In this document: positions 34,711 to 43,334 of the stretch, one piece after another
How positions within the stretch are numbered: the stretch's first letter is position 1
How the letters are laid out: each line of letters opens with the position of its first letter
DNA from: Ruania halotolerans
Lineage (GTDB): Bacteria; Actinomycetota; Actinomycetes; Actinomycetales; Beutenbergiaceae
Reading direction: 5' to 3'
Length of the DNA: 64,000 nucleotides
Assembly: GCF_021049285.1 (NCBI RefSeq)
Contig: NZ_CP088017.1
Location: 124,001 to 188,000, forward strand
The notes under the pieces: generated by a model
The model's input: only the letters and a program-made list of their open reading frames with translations
Told to the model about the DNA's origin: nothing
Database searches by the model: none
Program-made: the position numbers and the translations under genes

Positions 34711-35610
34711 ATGACAGATATTCATACAGAATCCACGATTGCCGTGCTCGGACTCGGCGCTATGGGTGCGGCCATCGCTCGAGCCGCGTCCACGCATGGA
34801 CACCGGGTCGTGGCGTGGAACCGGACGCCGCGACCCGCTGAGGAGTTCGGCTTCGAGCGAGCGAGCGGGATCGAGGTGGTCGACTCGCCCGGCGCCGCGG
34901 TGTCCGGGGCGGATCTCGTCCTCGTCTGCGTGCGCCACCACGAGGCCAGCCGGGCTGTGATCGAGGAGATCGCCCCGGTAGCGGCCGGCCTCGTGGTCGT
35001 CAACATCTCCACCGCCACTCCGGCGGACGCCGCAGCCTCAGCGACGCACGCCGCGGACCTCGGAATTCGCTACGTGACCGGCGCGGTGATGGTCCCCACG
35101 CCGATGGTCGGGACCGAACAGTGCTTCGTCATCTACGCGGGATCCGATGCTGACATCGCACAGGTCCGGCCGCTCTTCGACGCCTTGCAGGGCACGAGCG
35201 ACGTCGTGGGTGAGGACCACGCGGTCCCGCCCGCCCTGGACCTGGCGATGCTCGATATCTACTTCGCCGGCATGTACGCGCACCTGCACGCGACGGCCCT
35301 CGCCCATGCGCACGGCATCGAGCCGGCGCAGTTCCTGCCCTATGCCGAGGGCATCGTGGACACGCTCGGTGGATCGCTCCCGGGTCTGACCGCTGCCGTT
35401 GCGCAGCGCAGCTACGACAGCGGCGAGGCTCGTCTCGACATGTGCCTGTCATTCCTGGAGCACATCGTCACCTCGAGCCGCGAAGCGGGGATCGATCCGG
35501 GCCCCGCCGAGCTTGTTCGCGAGGCGTCAGCACGCGCGTTGCGTCGTTGGCCGGGCAGCACCGACTGGGACGTCGTCGCGGAGGACATGGTGCCCGCACG
35601 GACCCAGTGA
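34711..35610 (+). CDS. NAD(P)-dependent imine reductase-like / 6PGDH-fold oxidoreductase
   Basis: 299-residue dehydrogenase. The Rossmann motif VLGLGAMGAAIARAASTHGHRVVAWNRT lies at the N terminus. The C-terminal all-helical domain (DLAMLDIYFAGMYAHLHATALAHAHGIEP) matches imine reductases and related beta-hydroxyacid dehydrogenase-like proteins, which act as dimers with a shared active site. Substrate unknown. ATG 34711 or in-frame ATG 34702 are both possible. It is divergent from the HxlR gene, which likely senses its substrate or an electrophile. Confidence 0.82.
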   Translation: MTDIHTESTIAVLGLGAMGAAIARAASTHGHRVVAWNRTPRPAEEFGFERASGIEVVDSPGAAVSGADLVLVCVRHHEASRAVIEEIAPVAAGLVVVNISTATPADAAASATHAADLGIRYVTGAVMVPTPMVGTEQCFVIYAGSDADIAQVRPLFDALQGTSDVVGEDHAVPPALDLAMLDIYFAGMYAHLHATALAHAHGIEPAQFLPYAEGIVDTLGGSLPGLTAAVAQRSYDSGEARLDMCLSFLEHIVTSSREAGIDPGPAELVREASARALRRWPGSTDWDVVAEDMVPARTQ

Positions 35611-35708
35611 CGCCAGCTCGCAGCGATCCACGATGCTCCGGTCCTCACCCTGGGCGGCCACGACCGGAACCTCGCGCCGCCTGTGCGCCTGCGAGTAGCG
35701 TTCGTGAC

Positions 35709-36725
35709 GTGCGTGATCGAGCCGTGGCCGCCCTGGAGCGGGTGGCGTTCCTCCTGGAACGACAACTCGCCGACTCCCACCGGGTCCAGGCCTTCCGCCG
35801 CGCCGCCCGCCGGCTCGCCGTCACCGATCCGGCGGAGGTGGCGCAGCGGATCGGGGCAGGCACGCTCACCCAACTGCCGGATGTGGGCCCGCGCACGGCT
35901 GCGGTGGCCGCCGCTGCCGCCCGCGGCGAAGCGAACCCCTATCTCGACGAACTGGAGGAGCACGCGGGGCCACTGGCTGAGGGAGGAGCGAGCGTCCGGT
36001 CGTGGCTGCGCGGGGATCTGCATACCCACTCCGACGCCTCCGACGGCGGCAGCCCGATTGAGGAGATGGCGGCGGCAGCGATCGGCCTCGGGCACTCCTA
36101 CATCGCTCTCACCGACCACTCGCCCAGCCTCACCGTCGCCCGTGGACTCAGCCCGGACCGCCTGCGCGCGCAACTCGACCAGGTGGCCGCATTGAACGCG
36201 GAGCTGGCACCGTTCCGCATCCTCACCGGGGTGGAGGTGGACATCCTCACCGACGGCAGTCTGGACGGCGAGAACGACCTGCTGGACCAGGTGGATGTGG
36301 TGGTGGCGAGTGTGCACTCGAAGCTGCGGATGCCCGCGGAGGCGATGACCCGGCGGATGGTGCAGGCGATCGCCAACCCGCGGGTGGACGTACTGGGCCA
36401 TTGCACGGGACAGAAGGTGGCGGGGCCACGGACGCGGCCGCCGTCGGACTTCGACGCCGAGATCGTTTTCGCGGCATGCCGACGGTTCGACGTGGCCGTG
36501 GAGATCAACGCCCGACCCGAACGGCGCGACCTACCCGATGACCTGATTCGCCTCGCGCTGGACTCCGGCTGCGTCGTGACAATCGACTCCGATGCGCACG
36601 CCCCCGGGCAGCTGGACTTCCTCGACCACGGTTGCGCTCGCGCCGCAGCGCTCGGCATCGGGCGAGAACGAATCCTCAATGCAGGCAGCGCTGCGGAGGT
36701 GCTCGCCTTCACCGGCCGTGCGTGA
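35709..36725 (+). CDS. PHP-domain phosphoesterase with HhH N-terminal region
   Basis: 338-residue protein. The first 95 residues resemble the helix-hairpin-helix and 8-kDa region of family X DNA polymerases (LTQLPDVGPRTAAVAAAAARGE). The C-terminal PHP domain has metal-ligand motifs GDLHTHSDASDGG, ALTDHSPSL, GVEVDIL, ASVHSKL and DSDAHAP. It looks like a PolX protein that has lost the central polymerase palm. It may process DNA ends or hydrolyse a small phosphate ester. GTG 35709 is the best start; the frame is open upstream. Confidence 0.82.
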   Translation: MRDRAVAALERVAFLLERQLADSHRVQAFRRAARRLAVTDPAEVAQRIGAGTLTQLPDVGPRTAAVAAAAARGEANPYLDELEEHAGPLAEGGASVRSWLRGDLHTHSDASDGGSPIEEMAAAAIGLGHSYIALTDHSPSLTVARGLSPDRLRAQLDQVAALNAELAPFRILTGVEVDILTDGSLDGENDLLDQVDVVVASVHSKLRMPAEAMTRRMVQAIANPRVDVLGHCTGQKVAGPRTRPPSDFDAEIVFAACRRFDVAVEINARPERRDLPDDLIRLALDSGCVVTIDSDAHAPGQLDFLDHGCARAAALGIGRERILNAGSAAEVLAFTGRA

Positions 36726-36782
36726 ACGGACGCACGAGCGGGTTAGATTAGGTAACCCGGATCGCACCGACGAAGGACATCG

Positions 36783-37049
36783 ATGGCCACTCGCACCGCG
36801 ACGATCGCCTCCCCGGTGGGACTGCATGCACGCCCCGCGGCCGTCTTCACCCGCGCGGTGGAGGATTCCGGCGTGGCCGTCCGCATCTCCAAGGACGGAT
36901 CAGTGCCTCAGGACGCGGCGAGCATCCTCGGCGTGATGACCCTCGGGGCACGGCATGGCGACACCGTGACGCTGCACGCCGACGGTCCCGGATCCGAGGA
37001 GGCGCTCGACCAATTGGCCGATTTGCTCTCCCATGATCTGACCGAGTGA
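36783..37049 (+). CDS. ptsH: HPr phosphocarrier protein
   Basis: 88-residue HPr that carries phosphate from enzyme I to sugar-specific PTS components. The active-site histidine is His15 in SPVGLHARPAAVF. Ser47, in DAASILGVMTLG, is at the position of the regulatory serine of low-G+C HPr proteins. GAAGG precedes the ATG at 36783. No ptsI or sugar-specific enzyme II genes are adjacent, so it must work with distantly encoded partners. Confidence 0.93.
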   Translation: MATRTATIASPVGLHARPAAVFTRAVEDSGVAVRISKDGSVPQDAASILGVMTLGARHGDTVTLHADGPGSEEALDQLADLLSHDLTE

Positions 37050-37056
37050 GCCCGCA

Positions 37057-37083
37057 TGTCCACCGTGTCCACCGTGTCCACCG
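37057..37083 (+). repeat. Three tandem 9-bp repeats
   Basis: Exactly three copies of TGTCCACCG in a row (37057-37083), in the gap between ptsH and the TetR gene. Too short and unspaced to be a CRISPR array. The 9-base period would be in frame, but no gene is evident here. Confidence 0.8.
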
Positions 37084-37119
37084 TGGGCGCCTCGCGGCGC
37101 CGACGTCCGAGGAGGCCTA

Positions 37120-37677
37120 GTGGCGCGACGTGAAGAGGTCGATCGCAAGATCCATCAGGCCGCGATGGAGCTCCTGCGTGCGCATGGTCCTGCGTCGGTC
37201 ACCGTGGAAGCCGTGGCCGCGGCGTCGGGCGTTGCCCGCACCACCATCTATCGCCGGCACAAGGACTCAGGCGCCGTGCTCGAGTCGGCCCTGAAGGAGA
37301 TCGCCGCCTCGAACGTGCTGATCCCCACCGATGACGTGTGGACGGATATGCGTCAGGCAATCCGGCTGCTCATCGCCACGTTCCAGGAAAACCAGGGGGT
37401 GGGGGTCTTCCTCGGCCTCATCACGGGCGGTGACCCTGAGCTAGTGGAGTTGATCCGGGAGAAGCTGCTCCGGCCGCGGATGGAATTGGGTATCGCCCGG
37501 ATGCGCGCAGGTGTCGCGGCCGGGCAGATCCGCGCCGATGCCGATGTGGAGACCGCTGCCGACCTGGTGCTCGGGGCGGTAGCGGCCCGATTCGCGCACG
37601 CCGGGACCTTCCCGGAGGAGTGGATCGACTCTGTGGTGACACTGATGAGGCAAGCGCTCGAAGCCCGCGCGCAGTGA
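37120..37677 (+). CDS. TetR-family transcriptional regulator
   Basis: 185-residue repressor with an N-terminal TetR helix-turn-helix (VTVEAVAAASGVARTTIYRRHKDSGAVLESAL) and a C-terminal ligand-binding domain of the TetR_C_11-like type. GTG 37120 has GGAGG directly upstream. It sits 188 bases before the lipid operon, and a perfect palindrome between them is its likely operator. The C-terminal domain would bind a lipid or acyl-CoA signal if it acts on that operon; this is inference. Confidence 0.9.
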   Translation: MARREEVDRKIHQAAMELLRAHGPASVTVEAVAAASGVARTTIYRRHKDSGAVLESALKEIAASNVLIPTDDVWTDMRQAIRLLIATFQENQGVGVFLGLITGGDPELVELIREKLLRPRMELGIARMRAGVAAGQIRADADVETAADLVLGAVAARFAHAGTFPEEWIDSVVTLMRQALEARAQ

Positions 37678-37774
37678 CCCACGCCCGCCCGGTGCCGGTA
37701 ACGACCCATCCGTTCGGCCGCCGGTGACGAACCCACCACTGGCAGGGCACCCGATCCTCGGCGTACGCTAGCCA

Positions 37775-37799
37775 TATCGCTACACACTGTGTAGCGATA
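37775..37799. promoter_or_regulatory. Perfect 25-bp palindrome, likely TetR operator
   Basis: Arms TATCGCTACACA (37775-37786) and TGTGTAGCGATA (37788-37799) flank a single central base. It lies 66 bases before the first lipid-operon gene, next to a TACGCT sequence at 37764-37769 that could be a -10 box. Shape and size fit a TetR dimer-pair operator. Confidence 0.8.
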
Positions 37800-37864
37800 G
37801 CACGGTCGTCCGGCTCGGGCCGGCGGCGGTGCACCGGCCCGCACTCGTACCGGAACCAGGAACT

Positions 37865-38662
37865 ATGGCCTTCAATATTGATCGCTTCGCCCGCGACTCT
37901 GTGGCGGTGAACTGGGAGGACCTCGATCTCGAGTCCTTCGCCCACGATCCCCTGCCGGCCGAGTCGCTGCGCACCTTGCGTTATATGTGTGACGTCGAGT
38001 ACCACACGGTCTGCTACCTGAGGGACATGCTCGTCACCCCATCGCGCGGGGAGGGCGAGGTGAACGCCTTCATGGCCATGTGGAACCGGGAGGAGTTCTG
38101 GCACGGTGAGGCGCTCGCTCACGTGCTTGAACTCCATGGCATCACGGTCAGCTACGACGAGCTCAAGGCGAAGCGGGTCAAGCTCGGCTGGCGGGATCGG
38201 ATCGCCCCGGTCAAGCAGGCCTTGCTCTCCAATGTGGTGGGTAAGGACTTCGTGGCCGTGCACATGATCTGGGGTGCAGTGAACGAATGGACCGCATCGG
38301 CCGCCTACAAGCGGCTCGCCGCCCTGGAAGGTCATCCGGCGCTCGCGGTGCTGCTGAAGCGGATCGCCGCCCAGGAGGCCAAGCACGTGGCCTTCTATGC
38401 GACCCAGGCACGCACCCGGCTGGAGGGCAACGCGAAGGCGCAGAAGCTCGCGCGGCTGGCCCTGTCCACGGCGTGGCGCCCAGTCGGCGCCGGCATCGCC
38501 ACTGATGACGAGGTCACCTACGTGATGGGGCAATTGTTCGGTGGTGCTGACGGGCGCAAGGAGATTCAGGCGATCGACCGCCACATCGCCAAGCTGCCGG
38601 GGATGGAGGGCCTGACGATCGTGGCGGACGCTCTGGACTCCCGAGGGATCGCGGCAGCGTGA
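37865..38662 (+). CDS. Ferritin-like di-iron protein, acyl-ACP-desaturase-like
   Basis: 265-residue helical protein with the six ligands of a carboxylate-bridged di-iron centre: Glu45 (DVEYHTV), Glu77 and His80 (EEFWHG), Glu141 (VNEWTA), and Glu171 and His174 (QEAKHVAFY). The two E-x-x-H motifs and spacing resemble soluble acyl-ACP desaturases, although the protein is shorter. It has no transmembrane segment. The ATG at 37865 follows AGGAA. First gene of an operon containing fatty acyl reductase, SDR, acyltransferase and alkyl-DHAP-synthase-like genes, so it likely oxidises or desaturates a lipid chain or alkyl ether. The exact reaction is not shown by sequence. Confidence 0.8.
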   Translation: MAFNIDRFARDSVAVNWEDLDLESFAHDPLPAESLRTLRYMCDVEYHTVCYLRDMLVTPSRGEGEVNAFMAMWNREEFWHGEALAHVLELHGITVSYDELKAKRVKLGWRDRIAPVKQALLSNVVGKDFVAVHMIWGAVNEWTASAAYKRLAALEGHPALAVLLKRIAAQEAKHVAFYATQARTRLEGNAKAQKLARLALSTAWRPVGAGIATDDEVTYVMGQLFGGADGRKEIQAIDRHIAKLPGMEGLTIVADALDSRGIAAA

Positions 38663-39453
38663 GCAGCATGAGCACGCGGGCTTTCGATGTCCGCGACTAC
38701 GCTCGGACCCCTGGCGAACTGCGCCCCACGGACCTTGACCTGGGTGCCGTGGCGGATCTACCGGCACAGGTTCGTCGCACCCTGGCGCACCTGTGGTCGA
38801 CTGAGCGCACGCTATTGGACCTGATGCGCGATCTGCTGGTCACTCCCACCCACGCCGAGGCACGGGTGACGGCGTTCCTGACGACCTGGGCGTACGAGCA
38901 GTACTGGATCGCCCAGTCGATCGGCGCCGTCCTGGACGTCAACGACGGCGCCGGGGAAGGTCCGCCGGACACCCCGCTCGGGCGGGTGCGCCGCGGATGG
39001 GACGAAAGGGCCCGGCCCACCGTGGATGCGATCCGCACCAACCTGCTCGGCAGCGAGGTGGTGGCCGCCCACATGAGCACCGGATGGCTGAACACCGCTG
39101 TGATGGACCTCGCCTACCGGCGAATCGGTCACATGGAACCTCGGCTGCGGAACGTGACGGACGCCGTCGCCGGAATCAAAGCCCGGCACCTGGAGTTCTA
39201 CGCGGACGAGGCACAGGTGCGCCTCGCCGCCTCCGCCGGGGCGCGCCGTCGTGCCGCTCGTACCGTGCGTCGGTGGACGTGGCCAGGCGTGCGCTATGGC
39301 GGACTGGCAGCCGCGCGGCCGGTCGTGGTCCACCTGTTCGCCGACCCGTCCGCACGCCCTGGCGTGCGGGCCGTCGATGCGGGCGTCGCCGCCCTGCCCG
39401 GGCTCGGCCAGAGTGCTCCGCTACGCACGGCGCTGGGGCAATTCCTGCGCTGA
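38659..39453 (+). CDS. Degenerate paralogue of the di-iron protein
   Basis: 264-residue protein homologous along its length to the preceding gene product (shared RDMLVTP/RDLLVTP, AYKRL/AYRRI and FYA blocks). Aligning the two, Glu45 corresponds to Glu49 and His174 to His177. Glu77, His80, Glu141 and Glu171 are replaced by Gln81, Ile84, Thr146 and Lys174. It therefore cannot hold a normal di-iron centre and is probably a structural or regulatory partner of the active subunit. GTG 38659 overlaps the previous stop (GTGA), which implies coupled 1:1 synthesis. Not a pseudogene: the reading frame is intact. Confidence 0.78.
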   Translation: MSSMSTRAFDVRDYARTPGELRPTDLDLGAVADLPAQVRRTLAHLWSTERTLLDLMRDLLVTPTHAEARVTAFLTTWAYEQYWIAQSIGAVLDVNDGAGEGPPDTPLGRVRRGWDERARPTVDAIRTNLLGSEVVAAHMSTGWLNTAVMDLAYRRIGHMEPRLRNVTDAVAGIKARHLEFYADEAQVRLAASAGARRRAARTVRRWTWPGVRYGGLAAARPVVVHLFADPSARPGVRAVDAGVAALPGLGQSAPLRTALGQFLR

Positions 39454-39491
39454 GGCCACGGCACTGTCCCGGGCCGCGTACAGTAACCGGG

Positions 39492-41759
39492 GTGTCGGAC
39501 CCACTGAAGAACGCCCATGTCCTGGTGACGGGCGCCACCGGATTCGTTGGCCAGGCCGTGGTGGAGAAACTGCTCTCGGCCTACCCGACGACGCGGATCG
39601 CACTCCTGGTGCGTCCGCGCGGTGCGCTCACCGCGCAGGACCGGGTGACGAAGATGCTGAAGAAGCCCGTGTTCGGAACCTGGCGTGAGCGCGTGGGTGC
39701 CGAGACTGCCGATGCCGAGGTCGCCCGCAGAATCACGGTCATCGCCGGGGACCTGGGCGATGTGCCCGCGTTGCCGACGGACCTGACGCATGTGGTGCAC
39801 TCCGCCTCCACCGTCTCCTTCGATCTGCCGATCGACGAGGCGTTCGCCGCCAACGTCGGCGGTCCGGTGAGCCTGTACGAGGCGCTCGAGGCCAGTGGTG
39901 CGGATCCGCATGTGGTGCACGTCTCCACCTGTTACGTGGCGGGGCTGCGCAAGGGCATGACCGAAGAGCGCAGCCTGGAACACTCGGTGGACCGCGTGGT
40001 CGAGACGACCCGGGCGTTGCGCGCCCGTGATTCCGTCGAGGCGGCCTCCCGGCGCCCCCAGGTGCTGGACAAGATCGTGGCCAAGGCGCGCGCCGCGCAT
40101 CGCCGCGCCGGTGCACAGGCGGTGGCCCAGGCTGCTGAACAAGCCCGGAAGGCATGGGTGAATGACCAACTCGTGGCCGCCGGACGTACCCGCGCGACCT
40201 CGCTCGGCTGGCCGGACGTCTACACCTTCACCAAGGCGCTCGGTGAGCGGGTGGCCGAAGACCTGTGGGCCGGCGGTGGGCACCGCCTCTCGATTGTGCG
40301 ACCCACCATCATCGAGAGCTCGCTGGAACACCCCTTCCCGGGGTGGATCGACGGCTTCAAGGTGGCCGACCCGCTGATCGCCGCGTACGGGCGGGGCATG
40401 CTGCCGGAGTTCCCGGGGCTCGCGGACACCATCCTCGATGTCATTCCCGTGGACCATGTGGTGAACGCGATCCTCGCCGCAGCGGCGAGTCCGCCCCCGC
40501 AGCGGGAAGCGCAGTACTTCCAAGTGGCGTCGGGGCGGCGGAATCCGTTGCGCTTCACCACCATCCTGGGACTGCTGCGCGGCTATTTCCAGAAGCACCC
40601 CCTCACCGACGACGACGGTTCGTTCGTGCAAGTACCGAACTGGACCTTCCCGAACGGCCCTGCGGTGCAGCGCTCCCTGCGCCGGCGCCAGATGGCTGTG
40701 GATCTCGCCGACACGGTGGTGGGCAAACTCCCGGCGAATGACACCACCCGGGAGTGGATCTCGGGGGTCTACAAGGCCAAACGTGATCTGGGCACGTTGC
40801 GCAAGTTCACCGATCTCTACCAGGCGTACACGCAGACCGAGGTGGTCTTCGATGACGCCAACACCCGCGCCCTGCACGAGGCGCTGCCCGAGGACCGCCG
40901 GGCCGAGCACGGGTTCGACGTCACCGCCATCGACTGGACGTACTACCTGCAAGAGGTGCACGTTCCCAAGGTGCCCGGCCTGATGCGCACGCGCGGACCG
41001 AAGGCCCCGCCGAACACCCGCGTGAAGAGCCTGCCGCAACGCGAAGATGTGCTCGCGGTCTTCGACCTGCACGGCACGGTGGCTGCCGCCAGCCTGATCG
41101 AGCACTACGTGTGGGTCGAACTCGCTGCCAAGGGCGTCGTTCCCGCACTGAAAGGGCTCGGCGGGATGGTGGCCTCCTCGGGCACCTATCTGCAGGCCGA
41201 GTGGCGTGACCGCGGAGACTTCATCCGCAGTTTCATGCGGCGTTACGCCGGAGTGGACGAGGCCGAGCTGCGTGAGGTCATCGCCACCAAGGTCACGCCC
41301 TCCCTGCGTGCCCGGCTGCTCGTCGATGCCACCGAACGGATCGCGCAGCATCGTGCCGCCGGGCACCGGACGGTGCTGGTGAGCGGTCAGATCGACGTTT
41401 TCGTGGAACCGCTGGCGGACATGTTCGATGTGATCGTCGCCGGTGAGATGGAGAAGGACGCCACCGGCGGCTGGACCGGTCACCTGGCCACCTCCCCGCT
41501 CGTGGACGAGGCCCGTGCGTCCTGGCTACGCAGGTACGCCCGCGACGAGGGGATGGATCTGGCCGGCTCCTATGCCTACGGAGACACCTACGCCGATCGC
41601 CCGTGGCTGGAGGTGGTGGGCAAGGCGAACGTCGTGAACCCGGATGCCAGCCTCTACCGGTTCGCCCGGGAGAAGCGGTGGCCGGTGCACTCCTGGACCA
41701 CGACGGCGGAGGGCAGGTTCTCGCCGATTCTGCGCTCGTTCATGGGGGTTCGCCGATGA
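39492..41759 (+). CDS. Fatty acyl reductase fused to HAD-IB domain
   Basis: 755-residue two-domain protein. Residues 1-480 form an extended-SDR fatty acyl-CoA reductase: NADPH motif GATGFVG (14-20) and catalytic Tyr244/Lys248 in DVYTFTKALGE. Residues 520-755 form a HAD-IB (PSPase-like) domain with VLVSGQ and GDTYADRPWLE motifs. HAD motif I reads DLHGT at 525-529, with His in place of the second catalytic Asp, so phosphatase activity is doubtful. The first half should turn acyl-CoA into fatty alcohol or aldehyde. GTG 39492 is chosen because the Rossmann motif then lies at the usual distance. Confidence 0.87.
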   Translation: MSDPLKNAHVLVTGATGFVGQAVVEKLLSAYPTTRIALLVRPRGALTAQDRVTKMLKKPVFGTWRERVGAETADAEVARRITVIAGDLGDVPALPTDLTHVVHSASTVSFDLPIDEAFAANVGGPVSLYEALEASGADPHVVHVSTCYVAGLRKGMTEERSLEHSVDRVVETTRALRARDSVEAASRRPQVLDKIVAKARAAHRRAGAQAVAQAAEQARKAWVNDQLVAAGRTRATSLGWPDVYTFTKALGERVAEDLWAGGGHRLSIVRPTIIESSLEHPFPGWIDGFKVADPLIAAYGRGMLPEFPGLADTILDVIPVDHVVNAILAAAASPPPQREAQYFQVASGRRNPLRFTTILGLLRGYFQKHPLTDDDGSFVQVPNWTFPNGPAVQRSLRRRQMAVDLADTVVGKLPANDTTREWISGVYKAKRDLGTLRKFTDLYQAYTQTEVVFDDANTRALHEALPEDRRAEHGFDVTAIDWTYYLQEVHVPKVPGLMRTRGPKAPPNTRVKSLPQREDVLAVFDLHGTVAAASLIEHYVWVELAAKGVVPALKGLGGMVASSGTYLQAEWRDRGDFIRSFMRRYAGVDEAELREVIATKVTPSLRARLLVDATERIAQHRAAGHRTVLVSGQIDVFVEPLADMFDVIVAGEMEKDATGGWTGHLATSPLVDEARASWLRRYARDEGMDLAGSYAYGDTYADRPWLEVVGKANVVNPDASLYRFAREKRWPVHSWTTTAEGRFSPILRSFMGVRR

Positions 41760-42568
41760 AGGGCAGCACCCACACGACACCGGTCCCGATCGCCGGGACC
41801 GCCCTCATCACCGGCGGCACCTCCGGGATCGGACTCGCCTTCGCTCGGGCGCTCGCCGCCCGCGGGTGTGACCTGGTGCTTGTGGCACGAACGCAGCACC
41901 GGCTCGATTCCACGGCCGAGGAGTTGCGCGGCGCGCACGGGATCGCCGTGCATACCATCGTGGCCGATCTGGCCCGGCGAGAGGACGTCGCGGTCCTCGC
42001 ACGCCGGCTCGAGGATGAGGCTGCGCCGGTGGACATCTTCGTCAACAACGCCGGAAGCGGGCTGCACGAGCCGCTGACCGCGAGAGACATCTCCGCGCAT
42101 GACCAGGCGATCGAGGTGATGCTCCGGGCAGTGCTCGTGCTCGGTGGCGCAGCCGGGCGAGCGATGGAAGCTCGCGGGACCGGCATCATCGTGAATGTGG
42201 CCTCCGTGGCGAGTCAGGTCGCCATGGGCAACTACTCCGCGATCAAGGCGTGGGTGGCCACCTGGTCGGAGAGCCTGAGCCTGGAGCTGGAAGGGACCGG
42301 CGTGCAGGTGCTGACCCTGATGCCAGGGTGGGTGCGCACCGAGTTCCACGAGCGCGCCAAGATCAAGACCTCCGCCATTCCCGCCTTCCTGTGGCTGGAT
42401 GCCGACCGGCTGGTGGCTGACTGCCTGGCCGATCTGGAGCGCGGCCGCACCTGGTCGGTACCATCCAAACGATTCAAGGTCGTCTCCTGGTGCGCTGATC
42501 ACTTCCCGAGGGCAGTGGTGCGACGCGCCACGGCCCGGATCCGGAAGGGGAGGAGCACCCATGAGTGA
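41756..42568 (+). CDS. Short-chain dehydrogenase/reductase
   Basis: 270-residue classical SDR. It has the cofactor motif TGGTSGIGLAFA, NNAG, and the catalytic Ser-Tyr-Lys set in VASVASQVAMGNYSAIKAWV. It overlaps the FAR-HAD gene by ATGA and the acyltransferase gene by eight bases. In an ether-lipid pathway this enzyme would be the candidate for reducing the keto group of 1-alkyl-dihydroxyacetone phosphate, or a fatty aldehyde; that assignment is from context. The C-terminal helix is basic. Confidence 0.88.
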   Translation: MKGSTHTTPVPIAGTALITGGTSGIGLAFARALAARGCDLVLVARTQHRLDSTAEELRGAHGIAVHTIVADLARREDVAVLARRLEDEAAPVDIFVNNAGSGLHEPLTARDISAHDQAIEVMLRAVLVLGGAAGRAMEARGTGIIVNVASVASQVAMGNYSAIKAWVATWSESLSLELEGTGVQVLTLMPGWVRTEFHERAKIKTSAIPAFLWLDADRLVADCLADLERGRTWSVPSKRFKVVSWCADHFPRAVVRRATARIRKGRSTHE

Positions 42569-43334
42569 GCGACGCGAGCGGCGGCGAACCAGTCGGTACC
42601 TCTCGCCCGTGCACCGCTGGGCGCGCTACCTCGCGCAGCGGCTGATCCTGCGGCCGATCATCTTCTCGAACGTGCGGGTCACGGTGGAGGGCGAACGGCA
42701 CGTGGCGGATCTGGACGGTCCGTTCATCGTGGTCGCCAACCACTCCAGCCACCTGGATGCCCCGCTGTGCATCACGGCATTGCCGTACTCGGTCACCAAG
42801 AACGTGGCCACCGCCGTGGCAGCGGACTACTTCTACCAGTCCACCTGGCGCAGTTCACTGACATCGCTGTTCTTCAACTCCTACCCGGTCGAGCGGGGTA
42901 AACCCCGGGGGAAGTCCTCAGGGCTGTCGGTGGCGCTGTTGCGGCAGGGGGTGCCGCTGCTGATCTTCCCCGAGGGCACACGCTCGCGGACCGGGGAGAT
43001 GGCCGATTTCACTCCGGGCGCCGCGGCGCTGGGGCGCGCGCTGCGGGTGCCGATCGTGCCGGTGGCGCTGGTGGGCGCGCATGATGCGATGCCGCCTGGC
43101 ACCTTCTGGCCCAAGTCCGGGCGGATGCCGGTGAAGGTTCTCATCGGCAAGCCGGTGCGGGTACGCCCGCGGGAGGCGCTCGCCGATCTGAACTCCCGCC
43201 TGACCGCGCGGGTGCGTGCCATGCATACGATGCAGACCTCGTATGTGCTGGTTCCCGAGGACGACCGTGCGGAGTCCGGACAGGCCGGGAGTACAGAGGA
43301 CGACATGCCGGATGCACAAGAAGGGATCTCATGA
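42561..43334 (+). CDS. PlsC-type glycerophosphate/DHAP acyltransferase
   Basis: 257-residue acyltransferase of the PlsC/AGPAT family. The catalytic motif NHSSHLD (H-x4-D) and the substrate-binding FPEGTRSRTGEM are intact, with VPIVPVALVG downstream. It adds an acyl chain to a glycerol phosphate or dihydroxyacetone phosphate backbone at the membrane. Translationally coupled on both sides. The C-terminal 25 residues are acidic and probably disordered. Confidence 0.9.
   Translation: MSERRERRRTSRYLSPVHRWARYLAQRLILRPIIFSNVRVTVEGERHVADLDGPFIVVANHSSHLDAPLCITALPYSVTKNVATAVAADYFYQSTWRSSLTSLFFNSYPVERGKPRGKSSGLSVALLRQGVPLLIFPEGTRSRTGEMADFTPGAAALGRALRVPIVPVALVGAHDAMPPGTFWPKSGRMPVKVLIGKPVRVRPREALADLNSRLTARVRAMHTMQTSYVLVPEDDRAESGQAGSTEDDMPDAQEGIS

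Noticed and set aside
37057-37083. Tandem 9-bp repeats as a CRISPR array or short coding gene
   Set aside because: No spacers, only three units and no cas genes; no start codon with family resemblance.
39294-41483. A 729-codon open frame on the minus strand, opposite the FAR-HAD gene
   Set aside because: Long antisense frames are expected in GC-rich DNA because of third-position bias. The translation is low-complexity with no domain, and the plus strand carries a clear enzyme.
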